This document shows positions 1-8,666 of a DNA stretch of 64,000 bases, in pieces. How positions within the stretch are numbered: the stretch's first letter is position 1; every line of letters starts with the position of its first letter. This DNA is from JAPLKB01 sp964532465. Its GTDB lineage: Bacteria > Desulfobacterota > Syntrophorhabdia > Syntrophorhabdales > Syntrophorhabdaceae. The notes under the pieces are model-generated. The model was given only the letters and a program-made list of their open reading frames with translations. It searched no databases and was not told where the DNA came from. The position numbers and the translations under genes were made by a program. Location: positions 8,785 through 72,784 of the forward strand of contig CAZHHX010000017.1 of NCBI GenBank assembly GCA_964532465.1. The letters are read 5' to 3'.

Positions 1-1
1 T

Positions 2-349
2 TTGTTAGGAGAAGGAAAAGTTGAAGGCACGGTATGCAAACAGTGCGGCGCAAAGTATTTCCCGCCGAGAGCCGATTGCTCAGCATGTCTGTCAAAAGAT
101 ATGGACTGGTTTGATATGCCGAAAAGCGGCAAGCTTGAGACCTTTACAACCGCGTATTACGCGCCCTTCGGTTTTGAGAAGGACTGTCCTTACATTATGG
201 GCGTTGTTGATTTCGGCGCAGGCCCGAAACTTTTTGCACGTCTTGCAAGCGATATTAAACCGGAAGACGCGAAAGTAGGAATGGATGTGACTATCAGGGC
301 ATTGAAGTATGATGACGGTCAGATGTCATTTGAGATTGCAAAAGCGTAG
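2..349 (+). CDS. DUF35 Zn-ribbon/OB-fold protein, 5'-truncated by window edge
   Basis: The visible 115 residues carry a rubredoxin-like zinc ribbon near the N-terminus (CKQCGAKYF, then CSAC about 15 residues on) followed by a short beta-rich OB-fold tail. This is the layout of the DUF35 / ChsH2-like family, proteins of about 130 residues that usually sit next to thiolases or HMG-CoA-synthase-like enzymes and bind acyl-CoA or assist the partner thiolase. The reading frame is open to the first base of the window, so the true start is probably upstream and the TTG at position 2 need not be it. A strong terminator follows, so this is the last gene of its operon. The family call is secure; the pathway cannot be judged without the upstream partner. 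Confidence 0.85.
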   Translation: MLGEGKVEGTVCKQCGAKYFPPRADCSACLSKDMDWFDMPKSGKLETFTTAYYAPFGFEKDCPYIMGVVDFGAGPKLFARLASDIKPEDAKVGMDVTIRALKYDDGQMSFEIAKA

Positions 350-414
350 ATGTAGATATTGTAATATATTCCCTTGCCGGTGACCGTATTTGCCGGTAAG
401 GGATAAAATCAGTG

Positions 415-452
415 CATAATAAAAAGCTGCCTTCGGGCAGTTTTTTATTATG
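415..452 (+). terminator. Rho-independent terminator after the DUF35 gene
   Basis: A 17-bp stem with a UUCG tetraloop (arms 415-431 and 436-452, one G-T pair) ends in a T-rich run. A second, weaker hairpin (arms about 371-380 and 393-402, around TTGCCGG/CCGGTAA) lies just upstream between the stop codon and this terminator. Confidence 0.9.
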
Positions 453-779
453 TTTTTTTATCTATCCGGCAGCACTGAAGGCATAGGCGCTTTAAAAACA
501 ATAATTCATTTGAATGCATGGGGGGAGTGGAACATCCGATATATGATTGCCTTTTCTCTCCTTGATATAATATAATTACAAAGATATGGATTATATATTA
601 TGATGTGTTTAAAACTGTACATGATCAGATATTTTATTGTATTATTCGCAACACTGAAGAGAAGAACCAAGCTCTACGCTGGTTTTTACAGAAGGCATGT
701 TGTTAACAAAATGATATATTATAATCTCGGGTTCATGGACAACCGGCGCAATATGTAAATTATGCATGGGGGGATTGAT
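453..779. other. Intergenic spacer, no gene seen
   Basis: I see no supported coding region here. The only structure noticed is a 13-bp direct repeat ATGCATGGGGGGA at 514-526 and 762-774; the second copy contains the Shine-Dalgarno-like G-run of the following kinase gene. AT-rich stretches around 570-610 could hold its promoter but no clear -35/-10 pair stands out. Confidence 0.4.
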
Positions 780-3473
780 ATGGTAGAGGGAAATATGTTT
801 CATATTCATAGGCCCGGAATCCATAAAAGACATTCAATTCATACTTCATCTCTGTCGGAATGCCTCAAGAAAGGCGGAATTCTATTCCTTGTCTTTTTTT
901 GCTTAATATTCACAGCTCCTTTTGCCTGGGCAGGGACTGATAAACCTCCAAAGAGGGTATTGATTCTCCACTCTTTTGAACCCTTCCTGCCCTATAGCAT
1001 TATTGCCAACCGGGCTATACAGGCCACGTTTGTTGCCGATAAAACAGTGCACATTAATTTCTTCAGTGAATACCTTGATCTGGCCCGATTTCCCGATAAT
1101 CTGTATTTGAAGCAATTAGTTGATCTTTATCGGCAGAAGTATTCAAACAATAAGCCCGATGTGATTATCGCCATCCTTAAACCTGCCTTTGATTTTCTGA
1201 TGAAACAGGGCAGGAATCTTTTTCCCGGTGTTCCCATTGTGTTCTGTGGAATAGAAAAACACCAGCTTGAAGGCGCTGAATTTGGAAAGAATACAACAGG
1301 CGTTCTTATGGAGATTGATCCAAAGACAACTCTGAATGCTGCGCTGAGGCTGCATCCGAATACGAAAAATATTGCTGTTATTGCAGGGGCGCAGGCAAAT
1401 GATAAAGGTTATGAAGCCACTGCAAGGCAGGCTTTCAGAGAATACGAAGATAGATTCAGGTTTATCTATCTGTCCGGCCTCTCAATGAAGGAAACTTTAG
1501 AGAAACTGCGAAATTTGCCTGCCTATACGATAGTTGTATATGTAACGATGTTTCAGGATGGCGAAGGAAAAGCGTTTGTGCCTGCAGTTGTGGCAAAAAC
1601 TTTCTCTGAAGCGTCAAACAGCCCGGTTTACAGTCTTTATGACTCTTATATGGGCAACGGTATTGTGGGCGGCAGGCTTGTCAGTTTTGAAATGCAGGGG
1701 AAAAAAGCCGGCGAACTCGGACTAAGAATTCTAAAAGGTAAAAAACCATCAGATATACCATTTATAGCCTGTCCCACAGCTTATATGTTCGACTGGCGTC
1801 AAATGAAGCGGTGGCGGATAAAAGAAAGTCTTCTGCCCCCTGAAAGCACTGTGCTCTTTAAAGTACCGACGATATGGGAAATGTATAAATGGCATATCAT
1901 CGTAGTTTCTTTTTTTCTGTTTTGCCAGTTCCTGTTCATTGTTGTTCTTATTATACAACGTTTACAGCGCCGGAAGGCGGAGAAAGAAGCAATAAATTCA
2001 AGGAATTTTCTCCAGGCAGTTCTCTCAGCCTCTCCTGTCGGCATATGCAGCATAAGAGGAAGGACTTTTGAGTGGGTAAGCGAGCCCTATTGCCGCATGA
2101 TCGGATATGCCTCGTGGGAACTGATAGGTGAAACAGCAAGGATTCTCTTTGAAAGCGATGAGGAATTCAGAAGGGTCGGTGTATCCATGAATGAACAGGG
2201 CTGGTGTGAGACAAGGCATTTAAGAAAGGACGGGTCATGGATAGATTGCCGCCTCAGGAGCTCACGCATAAACGGTTCCGCGTATGTCATAGCCTGTGAA
2301 GATATTACCCTGTGGAAACAGCTTGAATCCCAGCTTGTGCAATCTCAGAAAATGGAAGCAATCGGCACCCTGGCCGGTGGCGTTGCTCATGACTTCAATA
2401 ATATCCTCTCTGTTGTCATGGGGTATGCCGGACTTATGGATATGGATATGAAAGAAGATAACCATCTCAAGGTTTACATCCGGCAGATATTGTCTTCAGT
2501 GGAAAGGGCTGCTTCTCTTACCCGGAGCCTGCTTGCCTTCAGCAGAAAGCAAGTGATTGATCTTAAACCGGTAAACATCAATGAAATAATCAAGGAAGCG
2601 GAGGGAATTCTTTCCAGGCTTATAGGAGAAGATATTGAACTGACTGCGCGACTTGACGGGAATAAGTTGATTGTTATGGCAGATCACAGTCAATTAGTCC
2701 AGATACTCATGAATTTAGCAACAAATGCCCGTGATGCCATGCCTGCCGGAGGAACGTTATGCATTGAAACAAAGACCGCAGAGATTGATGACGAGCTGAT
2801 TGCGGCTCAAGGTTTCGGAGGCGAAGGGAAATATGCCGTTATCTCTGTATCGGATTCAGGATTTGGTATTGACGAAAAGAATCAGCAGAGGATTTTTGAA
2901 CCATTCTTTACAACAAAGGAAGTAGGAAAGGGGAGCGGTCTCGGTTTATCCATGATATATGGTATTTTGCAGCAACACAACGGATTCATACAGTTTAAAA
3001 GCGCGCCGGGTCAAGGCACAGCATTCCATGTTTATCTGCCTCTTGTTGATACGGAAGATGCAGAAGAGGAACCTGTGCCGCGAGACCTTACAGGCGGCAC
3101 GGAAACTATTCTTGTTGCAGAAGATGAGGCAGACCTCCGTGCGCTCATAGGAACCATCCTTGCTAATGCCGGGTATACCGTACTTGAGGCAACTGACGGA
3201 GAGGATGCTGTCGTGAAATTTGAACAATATAAAGATACAATAGACATTGTAGTGCTTGATGTGGTGATGCCGAGGATGAATGGAAAAGAAGCTTGCAACC
3301 GCATTAAAAAGCTGAAGCCGGAAATGCCTGTTTTGTTTTTTAGCGGGTACACAGACGACATAATACACAAAAAAGGAGTTTATGATAAGGAGCTTAATTT
3401 TATATCAAAACCCATCATTCCTTTTGAGTTTTTAAATAAAATAAGGGAAGTCCTGGACAATAAGGAGAATTAA
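780..3473 (+). CDS. Hybrid sensor histidine kinase with periplasmic ABC-substrate-binding-like sensor
   Basis: About 897 residues. A membrane-targeting segment lies at residues ~25-50. A periplasmic domain of ~300 residues follows (VLILHSFEPFLPYS...), resembling the substrate-binding-protein-like sensors related to PF04392. A transmembrane helix at ~365-390 (WHIIVVSFFLFCQFLFIVVL) leads to a PAS domain (~400-515), HisKA with the H-box GGVAHDFNNIL, an HATPase_c domain (NLATNARDAMP; SGLGLSMIYG) and a C-terminal receiver with VLDVVMPRMNG. The chosen ATG at 780 is 5-6 bases after GGGGGGA; the in-frame ATG at 762 lies upstream of that site. It stands alone, so its partner output is unknown. It should sense a small periplasmic ligand and phosphorelay through its own receiver. 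The domain calls are firm; the ligand is not inferable. Confidence 0.9.
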   Translation: MVEGNMFHIHRPGIHKRHSIHTSSLSECLKKGGILFLVFFCLIFTAPFAWAGTDKPPKRVLILHSFEPFLPYSIIANRAIQATFVADKTVHINFFSEYLDLARFPDNLYLKQLVDLYRQKYSNNKPDVIIAILKPAFDFLMKQGRNLFPGVPIVFCGIEKHQLEGAEFGKNTTGVLMEIDPKTTLNAALRLHPNTKNIAVIAGAQANDKGYEATARQAFREYEDRFRFIYLSGLSMKETLEKLRNLPAYTIVVYVTMFQDGEGKAFVPAVVAKTFSEASNSPVYSLYDSYMGNGIVGGRLVSFEMQGKKAGELGLRILKGKKPSDIPFIACPTAYMFDWRQMKRWRIKESLLPPESTVLFKVPTIWEMYKWHIIVVSFFLFCQFLFIVVLIIQRLQRRKAEKEAINSRNFLQAVLSASPVGICSIRGRTFEWVSEPYCRMIGYASWELIGETARILFESDEEFRRVGVSMNEQGWCETRHLRKDGSWIDCRLRSSRINGSAYVIACEDITLWKQLESQLVQSQKMEAIGTLAGGVAHDFNNILSVVMGYAGLMDMDMKEDNHLKVYIRQILSSVERAASLTRSLLAFSRKQVIDLKPVNINEIIKEAEGILSRLIGEDIELTARLDGNKLIVMADHSQLVQILMNLATNARDAMPAGGTLCIETKTAEIDDELIAAQGFGGEGKYAVISVSDSGFGIDEKNQQRIFEPFFTTKEVGKGSGLGLSMIYGILQQHNGFIQFKSAPGQGTAFHVYLPLVDTEDAEEEPVPRDLTGGTETILVAEDEADLRALIGTILANAGYTVLEATDGEDAVVKFEQYKDTIDIVVLDVVMPRMNGKEACNRIKKLKPEMPVLFFSGYTDDIIHKKGVYDKELNFISKPIIPFEFLNKIREVLDNKEN

Positions 3474-3532
3474 ATCGCCGATGATTTAAATTGTTGGTGT
3501 TTTACACTCCCTTAAGCCGATCCATTAAGAAG

Positions 3533-3638
3533 TAATACCGAGTTGCTTTCAAAAAATAAACAATGAATATTTGAAAGTTTACTTGGTATTATGCCAGGCA
3601 AAACAGACTTATAATGTTTGACAGCGACTTGGTATAAC
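3533..3638 (+). repeat. 106-bp interspersed repeat, copy 1
   Basis: This segment matches 62537-62642 over 106 bases without gaps, with 9 mismatches by eye (about 91%). The ends form an imperfect inverted repeat (GTAATACCGAGTTGC at the left against GCGACTTGGTATAAC at the right, 12 of 15 complementary), and an inner hairpin pairs CTTTCAAA with TTTGAAAG. It carries no ORF. The size and folded ends suggest a MITE-like or REP-like element. Confidence 0.8.
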
Positions 3639-3711
3639 TTGAATAGAGAGAAATAACTGTGAAAAAAACATTATTGCAACAAAACAAAAAACGATAAAAA
3701 TAGGAGGTTTT

Positions 3712-3897
3712 ATGCCGATCATTCAGGTCAATTTAATTGAGGGAAGAACAGTGGAACAGAAGAGGAAGCTTGTGGCAGGAATAACTGATGCTGTAGTAAA
3801 GAGTCTCGATGTGGAGCCGGATACTGTGAAGATTATCCTTCAGGACATGGCAAAACATGATTACGCGATAGCCGGCGTATTATTTATGGATAAATAA
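3712..3897 (+). CDS. 4-oxalocrotonate tautomerase family protein
   Basis: A 61-residue protein beginning MPIIQVNLIEGRT. After removal of Met the N-terminal Pro-1 is the catalytic base of the 4-oxalocrotonate tautomerase superfamily, and Arg at ~12 and the spacing of the beta-alpha-beta unit fit the hexameric ~62-residue subfamily. Such enzymes interconvert enol and keto forms of unsaturated dicarboxylates, often in aromatic degradation, but many are promiscuous. A consensus ribosome binding site (AGGAGG) lies five bases before the ATG. It is monocistronic here, with no aromatic pathway genes beside it, so the substrate is unknown. Confidence 0.9.
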   Translation: MPIIQVNLIEGRTVEQKRKLVAGITDAVVKSLDVEPDTVKIILQDMAKHDYAIAGVLFMDK

Positions 3898-4223
3898 TAC
3901 GTACTATATAAAAGCTTTTGAATACTAACCCATAACGGAACTGATTCAGCAGTCACAACTATTGAGATGGGGCAGGGGCTTTTTCGGTGGAGGAAAAAAC
4001 ATTTTCCAGTTGTGCTTTAAAATAATCAGGAAACTCTGTTAAAAACAGTTGCATTTTATTTTGGTTTAAAGGAAAATAGAAAGAAAAAGGGTGGGTTGAT
4101 TATCTCGGATTTGGGGATCGGTGAGGGGTGTGCAGTAATATCTTTTAGGACTTCTTGACGGAGAAAAGCGTCAAGTATTGTCCTCCTTTCTTCTCGACAG
4201 AGTACCCCTGTATTTTCCTGTTT
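3898..4223. other. Intergenic spacer with a small hairpin
   Basis: No supported gene. A 7-bp stem (CTTGACG 4154-4160 and CGTCAAG 4169-4175) is visible. A 59-codon open frame on the minus strand (4056-4235) has no ribosome binding site and was not accepted. Confidence 0.35.
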
Positions 4224-4267
4224 TGCGGCAAGCATATTAATTGCGGCATATCAATGCGGCAATTAAT
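4224..4267 (+). promoter_or_regulatory. Possible operator: TGCGGCA repeats and an inverted repeat
   Basis: Three TGCGGCA heptamers begin at 4224, 4242 and 4255. They overlap a perfect 9-bp inverted repeat (ATTAATTGC 4236-4244 and GCAATTAAT 4259-4267, 14-base loop). The block ends 26 bases before the start codon of the next gene, a position suited to a regulator site or a 5' UTR hairpin. No regulator is known for it. Confidence 0.4.
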
Positions 4268-4293
4268 TGTTAGGTAAATAAAAGGAGGCTGTT

Positions 4294-4800
4294 ATGAAAA
4301 GTGTGGGTGTTGTTTTTGATATTTACGCATTGGGTGGGGGTTTCTATGGATCAAAATCGTGGGATATTTTTATGCGAAATCTACGTCCTGAGAAAATTGT
4401 CGGTTGTTCTTTGCGAGCGGGTGACACTGCTGAAACGCGAAAAGGCGCAAAACGAGAGTTCTGTATTGCGGTTTTTGGCGATAAGCTTAATATTGAGGAT
4501 GTGAAGGCGGCCTTCGCAGCTTCTTCAGAAAATGGGCTTGCTCCATTAGACCGGCGTTTTATGGTAAGCCCTGAACTGGATTCTGAATCTTTCGCAGAAA
4601 CCGGAACAGTTGACCATGCCGGCAGGTTTGTTCAGAATGCTTGGGCTCGCGCGTTCCATGACCGCTGTAAAAAGAGTGATTGGGGGTATATACCTACTCA
4701 GGTTTCGGCGGATATTTCTCCGGAACTGATGGCTGAACTGGAGTTATTGAAAAGCAAAGTGGTTCAGATAAAAAAACCCTGGTGGAAATTCTGGGCATAG
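4294..4800 (+). CDS. Hypothetical protein, 168 aa
   Basis: I do not recognise the family. The protein starts MKSVGVVFDIYALGGGFYG and ends with an aromatic tail KKPWWKFWA. It is soluble by composition, has no signal peptide or membrane helix, and contains two scattered cysteines plus a mixed alpha/beta pattern. The start is well supported by AAAGGAGG seven bases upstream, and the stop is followed by a hairpin, so it is likely a real single-gene transcript. The upstream repeat block may regulate it. No function is proposed. Confidence 0.7.
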   Translation: MKSVGVVFDIYALGGGFYGSKSWDIFMRNLRPEKIVGCSLRAGDTAETRKGAKREFCIAVFGDKLNIEDVKAAFAASSENGLAPLDRRFMVSPELDSESFAETGTVDHAGRFVQNAWARAFHDRCKKSDWGYIPTQVSADISPELMAELELLKSKVVQIKKPWWKFWA

Positions 4801-4845
4801 ATTGTATACGAGAAGCGACAAAGAAGGGAGTTTATATTGATTAAA

Positions 4846-4882
4846 CGGCTCAGGCGATGAGGGTAATCACTCGTCTGAGCCG
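4846..4882. terminator. Hairpin terminator between convergent genes
   Basis: CGGCTCAG(G)CGATGAG pairs with CACTCGTCTGAGCCG around a short loop, followed by a T-containing tract. It lies between the end of the 168-aa gene (plus) and the end of the ParB-like gene (minus) and could serve the plus-strand gene. Confidence 0.7.
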
Positions 4883-5029
4883 AATATAGTTTTCAAGAGT
4901 TTTCTTTCAGAAACTTCTCTGCGGACAGATGTTAATAAATGACAAAACATTTAAAAATATAAATTCAACAACTCTTATATTAATAACCAGTAATATTAAG
5001 CACTTACAAATCATTTCCTTACAGGTTTT

Positions 5030-5977
5030 TCACGTCTGCGATGGTTCCTTCGCAGATATTTTGTTCACCGGGGCAGGCATCGGCGCTGTCAACATCCGCT
5101 TTTGCACTAAAGAGATCAAGGATCGCAGTTCATCAAGGAATGTCTCAAGGTCAGGCCTTGAGTATGTTGCGGTACCTGTTTCAATATGCGATCTTATGGA
5201 TCGTAAGCTGACAACCTGCTGTGTCATGGGCACCGGTTTTGTGTTAACTTTTTTAGATTTTACTTTCTTATGTGCGGTAAGTATCTTCTGTAATTTACGA
5301 TATGTTACAGGTTTCTTCATAATATCCTGGAATATTTTTGTTATGTCAGGGCAATCCAAGTTGGCGGCAAAAAGATAACCTTGCGAAACAGGCAGATTCC
5401 CTTCCCGTATTGCTGTCTGAATCTCAGGGGGATTTTTTAAGAGTGAAATCATTCTAAAGAGCGTAGGATAAGACTTCCCGGATATTTCAGCGATTGCATT
5501 CACGTTGAATGCAAAATCTTCCGGGGTACGATCCGGGGCGCGCATGATGCTTACAAGCACGCTTGTTACTCTATCCAGAGTAAACCCTCTGTCAGGATAT
5601 TTTGCCTGTATGTATGCCATGATGCCTTTAGCCTGGTCAATGGGGTTTAAGTCCTCCCGCTGAAGGTTTTCCGTTAATTGAAAGGCAAGAATTTCATCAT
5701 GCTGAGTAACTGCATCAACAACTCTTACCGGTATGGATTTCAGGTTCAGCTTCGATGCGGCAAGATACCGTCTTTCCCCGCAGAGGAGGAGGTACTTGCC
5801 GCTTTTTGGCGTTACAAGGACAGGTTCAAGGACGCCCCGGTTTTTGATTGACCCCATGAGGCTCTTAAAAGATTCCCCTTCTGTATCAATCGCTGATCTG
5901 ACCTGTTCTTCAACGATAATATTATCCAAAGGCAGGTATAAAAAATCAGAACTGTCATCCACTTTCCGTACCATCAT
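5030..5977 (-). CDS. Orphan ParB/Spo0J-family protein
   Basis: 315 residues with the ParB N-terminal nuclease-like domain: CGERRYLAASKL (the GERRxRA box, residues ~67-78) and ENLQREDLNPIDQAKG (the ENxQRxDLxPxE box). A helix-turn-helix-like middle segment follows (EISGKSYPTLFRMISLLK). ParB proteins bind parS DNA and load CTP-dependent clamps for chromosome or plasmid segregation; orphan members also act as transcription factors. No parA, gidAB or origin features adjoin it, so it is probably not the main chromosomal ParB. A GGGG-containing site lies about nine bases before ATG 5977; ATG 5974 is an alternative. It lies downstream of gdhA-nrpR on the same strand, separated by 216 bases containing the palindrome GAAACGTTTC (6103-6112). 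Confidence 0.8.
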   Translation of the reverse strand: MMVRKVDDSSDFLYLPLDNIIVEEQVRSAIDTEGESFKSLMGSIKNRGVLEPVLVTPKSGKYLLLCGERRYLAASKLNLKSIPVRVVDAVTQHDEILAFQLTENLQREDLNPIDQAKGIMAYIQAKYPDRGFTLDRVTSVLVSIMRAPDRTPEDFAFNVNAIAEISGKSYPTLFRMISLLKNPPEIQTAIREGNLPVSQGYLFAANLDCPDITKIFQDIMKKPVTYRKLQKILTAHKKVKSKKVNTKPVPMTQQVVSLRSIRSHIETGTATYSRPDLETFLDELRSLISLVQKRMLTAPMPAPVNKISAKEPSQT

Positions 5978-6193
5978 GTATTGCTATTCCCCTTTTTATT
6001 TATTATATAAGGAGATATTACCTGTTAAATACAAAAAACACAAATAATATTTTCTGAGATATTACATGGTCTGTATGGGGGAAGGGGTAAGGAAATTTGA
6101 AGGAAACGTTTCATCTAAATATTATGATACGTTACAAAAAACATTGTAATAACAAGTAAATAGAGATATTCGAGGGGAAATCCCCAGACTGTT

Positions 6194-7186
6194 TTACTGG
6201 TACAAAATAGCACTTACCGCATCATTAAAACTTAAAAGTTTTGAATACTCGAAAAGGGTAGACATTGCCATGCTTTCCGTGTGTATCCCGGACTCTTCTG
6301 CGGCAGCGATGGGGTTAAGACCGCCAACAACTATCATGCCGACTTTATCAGCCCCTACCGGGATATCCAGTAAGGGCTGATTCGGCTTGCCAAAAATTAT
6401 TTTGCCCCCGATACCTTTTCTTACCATCTTATTGCTTAAATTTTCCGCCTCATTTACGCTGACAACAGGGATTTCCCGGAAGCTTGCCAGTATCTTTCCG
6501 GAGTTTTGTTTTATAACACCGGCAACATCAGTCATCCGGCTCCGGATAAAAATTTCAAGGGGGTCCAATGAAGACCCCTCATAGCTGATCAGTGAAACAA
6601 ATCTTTTTGGAATTCCTTCCTGAATTTCTATAACGCCGCCATATTTAGAGGAAACCGGTATACCGGTTTTCAAAAATATACCGTTTAAGGTAATGCTGCA
6701 TACTGTGCCGAGACCTATTGTGCCTTCAGGAATAACAACATCTCCAATTCTTTCGCCGTTCTTTGCCATGATAATTTTATTGCACATAACATAGGGTGAA
6801 CTAAAAACCTCCGTCATTACCCTTAGCGCGTCTCTCAGTTTCTTTTCAGGGAAAAAGGATATGTTAAGTATGATATTCCCTTTCATGGCATCTATGTTGA
6901 AATCGGTTAAATAGGAAAGGCTGTCCATCTTACTGATAACGAAATTTACCCTTTCAGAGACAAAGGAATTATTCAGCTCGGACCTTCCTTTTTCCGTAAT
7001 AGTCCTTCCCCTCTTGCCCTGGACAAAAGTTAATCCATTCTCGTCAAGCATCTTAAGGTAATGACGCACCGTTCTCTCGGAAAGCTCAATCCCGTGAGGC
7101 AGCAACTCTCTTGAGAGTTCTGTTGAACCCATAATATTTTGCTGCCTGTCCAGGACTCTGAGAATGGCATACATTACTTTGTTCAT
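6194..7186 (-). CDS. nrpR: NrpR-type nitrogen-responsive transcriptional regulator
   Basis: About 330 residues. An N-terminal winged helix (LSRELLPHGIELSERTVRHY; the recognition helix near residues 30-50) is followed by one NrpR (DUF128) effector domain, with the family's glycine-rich segments such as IPEGTIGLGTVCS and VGMIVVGGLNPIAAAEESG. In methanogens NrpR represses nitrogen assimilation genes and is released by 2-oxoglutarate; archaeal forms often have two effector domains and this one has one. The start is set at ATG 7186, one base after the gdhA stop codon; the open frame extends to 7222 inside gdhA. Coupling to glutamate dehydrogenase, which consumes 2-oxoglutarate and ammonia, supports the role. 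Its operator was not found by eye. Confidence 0.85.
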   Translation of the reverse strand: MNKVMYAILRVLDRQQNIMGSTELSRELLPHGIELSERTVRHYLKMLDENGLTFVQGKRGRTITEKGRSELNNSFVSERVNFVISKMDSLSYLTDFNIDAMKGNIILNISFFPEKKLRDALRVMTEVFSSPYVMCNKIIMAKNGERIGDVVIPEGTIGLGTVCSITLNGIFLKTGIPVSSKYGGVIEIQEGIPKRFVSLISYEGSSLDPLEIFIRSRMTDVAGVIKQNSGKILASFREIPVVSVNEAENLSNKMVRKGIGGKIIFGKPNQPLLDIPVGADKVGMIVVGGLNPIAAAEESGIHTESMAMSTLFEYSKLLSFNDAVSAILYQ

Positions 7187-7187
7187 A

Positions 7188-8543
7188 TTAGACAATCCCG
7201 TACGCGAGCATTGCTTTGGCAACTTTTACAAAACCGGCAATATTCGCGCCGGCAACATAATCTCCTTTTTTGCCGTATGCTTCACCAGCTTCAATACATG
7301 ACTTGTGTATACTTTTCATAATATCAAGGAGCATCTTATCAACTTCTTCCTTTGACCATGAAAGTTTAAGGCTGTTCTGGCTCATCTCAAGGCCTGATAC
7401 GGATACGCCTCCGGCATTGGCTGCCTTACCTGGTCCAAAGAGTACATTGTTTTCCTGAAAAATCTTTACAGCCTCAGGAGTTGAAGGCATATTAGCCCCT
7501 TCTGCCACACAAATGCACCCGTTCTTTACAAGGGCTTCCGCGTTTTTGCCGTCAAGCTCATTCTGAGTAGCGCATGGAAGGGCTACATCTATCTTAATTC
7601 CCTGCTCCCTAATAACATCCCATACGTTGTCTCCTATATAGCAAACTGATCCGAACTTATCGGCATATTCTTTTATTCTTCCTCTTTTCACATTTTTCAG
7701 TTCCATGACATAGTCGAATTTTTCACCGCAAATACCTTCGTCATCAACTATTGTGGCATTCGAGTCGCACAGCGTAATTACTTTGCCCCCGAGTTGATTG
7801 ACTTTTTCTACGGCATACTGTGACACATTGCCTGCTCCGCTTACAGCGACTACCTTTCCGTTGAAATCCATACCTCTTGTTGCCAGCATCTCAGCTGCAA
7901 AATAAACTGCGCCGTATCCGGTAGCTTCAGGTCTTATAAGGCTGCCGCCATATTCGAGTCCCTTTCCGGTAAGCACACCGGTATGCTCATTCATAATCTT
8001 TTTGTAATAACCGAACATATAGCCGATCTCGCGGCCACCCACGCCAATATCTCCTGCAGGTACATCTCTTTCAGGGCCGATGTGTCTGAAAAGTTCCCTC
8101 ATAAAGGCATGGCAGAATCTCATGACTTCATTATCGGATTTTCCCTTAGGGTCAAAGTCACAGCCGCCCTTGGCGCCGCCCATAGGCAGGGTCGTAAGTG
8201 AGTTTTTAAATATTTGCTCGAAACCGAGGAATTTTAAAATGCTGAGATTTACTGACGGGTGGAATCTCAAGCCGCCCTTGTAAGGTCCGATGGCATTATT
8301 GAACTGGATTCGGTATCCTCTGTTTACATGAACGTCGCCCTTATCATCAACCCAGGGAACCCTGAAGATAATCATTCTGTCCGGTTCTACTATACGTTCA
8401 TATATCTTTGCCTTCACAAATTCCGGGTGTTTGCTCTCAGTAGGCTCAAGAGACTCCATGACCTCTTTTACGGCCTGTTGAAATTCCGGTTGATTCGGGT
8501 CTTCCCTTCTTACTTTTTGAAGTGCGTCATTAACTGCTGACAT
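7188..8543 (-). CDS. gdhA: Glutamate dehydrogenase, hexameric (probably NADP-dependent)
   Basis: 451 residues, the normal length of bacterial small hexameric GDH. It catalyses reversible reductive amination of 2-oxoglutarate to glutamate. Diagnostic segments are PYKGGLRFHPSV, LPMGGAKGGCDFDP (catalytic Lys of the GGAKGG loop), GPERDVPAGDIGVG and the Rossmann motif VSGAGNVSQYA. A strong ribosome binding site (GGAGGATTAAT) precedes the ATG. It is the first gene of a pair with nrpR, which begins within two bases of its stop codon. This indicates that the sensor of 2-oxoglutarate and the enzyme using it are co-expressed, probably autoregulated. Confidence 0.95.
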   Translation of the reverse strand: MSAVNDALQKVRREDPNQPEFQQAVKEVMESLEPTESKHPEFVKAKIYERIVEPDRMIIFRVPWVDDKGDVHVNRGYRIQFNNAIGPYKGGLRFHPSVNLSILKFLGFEQIFKNSLTTLPMGGAKGGCDFDPKGKSDNEVMRFCHAFMRELFRHIGPERDVPAGDIGVGGREIGYMFGYYKKIMNEHTGVLTGKGLEYGGSLIRPEATGYGAVYFAAEMLATRGMDFNGKVVAVSGAGNVSQYAVEKVNQLGGKVITLCDSNATIVDDEGICGEKFDYVMELKNVKRGRIKEYADKFGSVCYIGDNVWDVIREQGIKIDVALPCATQNELDGKNAEALVKNGCICVAEGANMPSTPEAVKIFQENNVLFGPGKAANAGGVSVSGLEMSQNSLKLSWSKEEVDKMLLDIMKSIHKSCIEAGEAYGKKGDYVAGANIAGFVKVAKAMLAYGIV

Positions 8544-8666
8544 ATTAATCCTCCTCTTCTATTTATTGTTGATATTGTTTTCACTTCTTTGCCGGCGCAT
8601 TCTATTCAAGTAATAACGTAACAGATGCATTTTGTCTCGCAGTTCAACAGCTCCATGATTAGTTTC

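Noticed and set aside
514..774. 13-bp direct repeat ATGCATGGGGGGA
   Set aside because: One pair of short repeats with a G-run; no further structure supports a functional role.
4056..4235. 59-codon minus-strand ORF upstream of the unknown 168-aa gene
   Set aside because: No ribosome binding site, low-complexity Phe/Lys end, and overlap with the repeat block.
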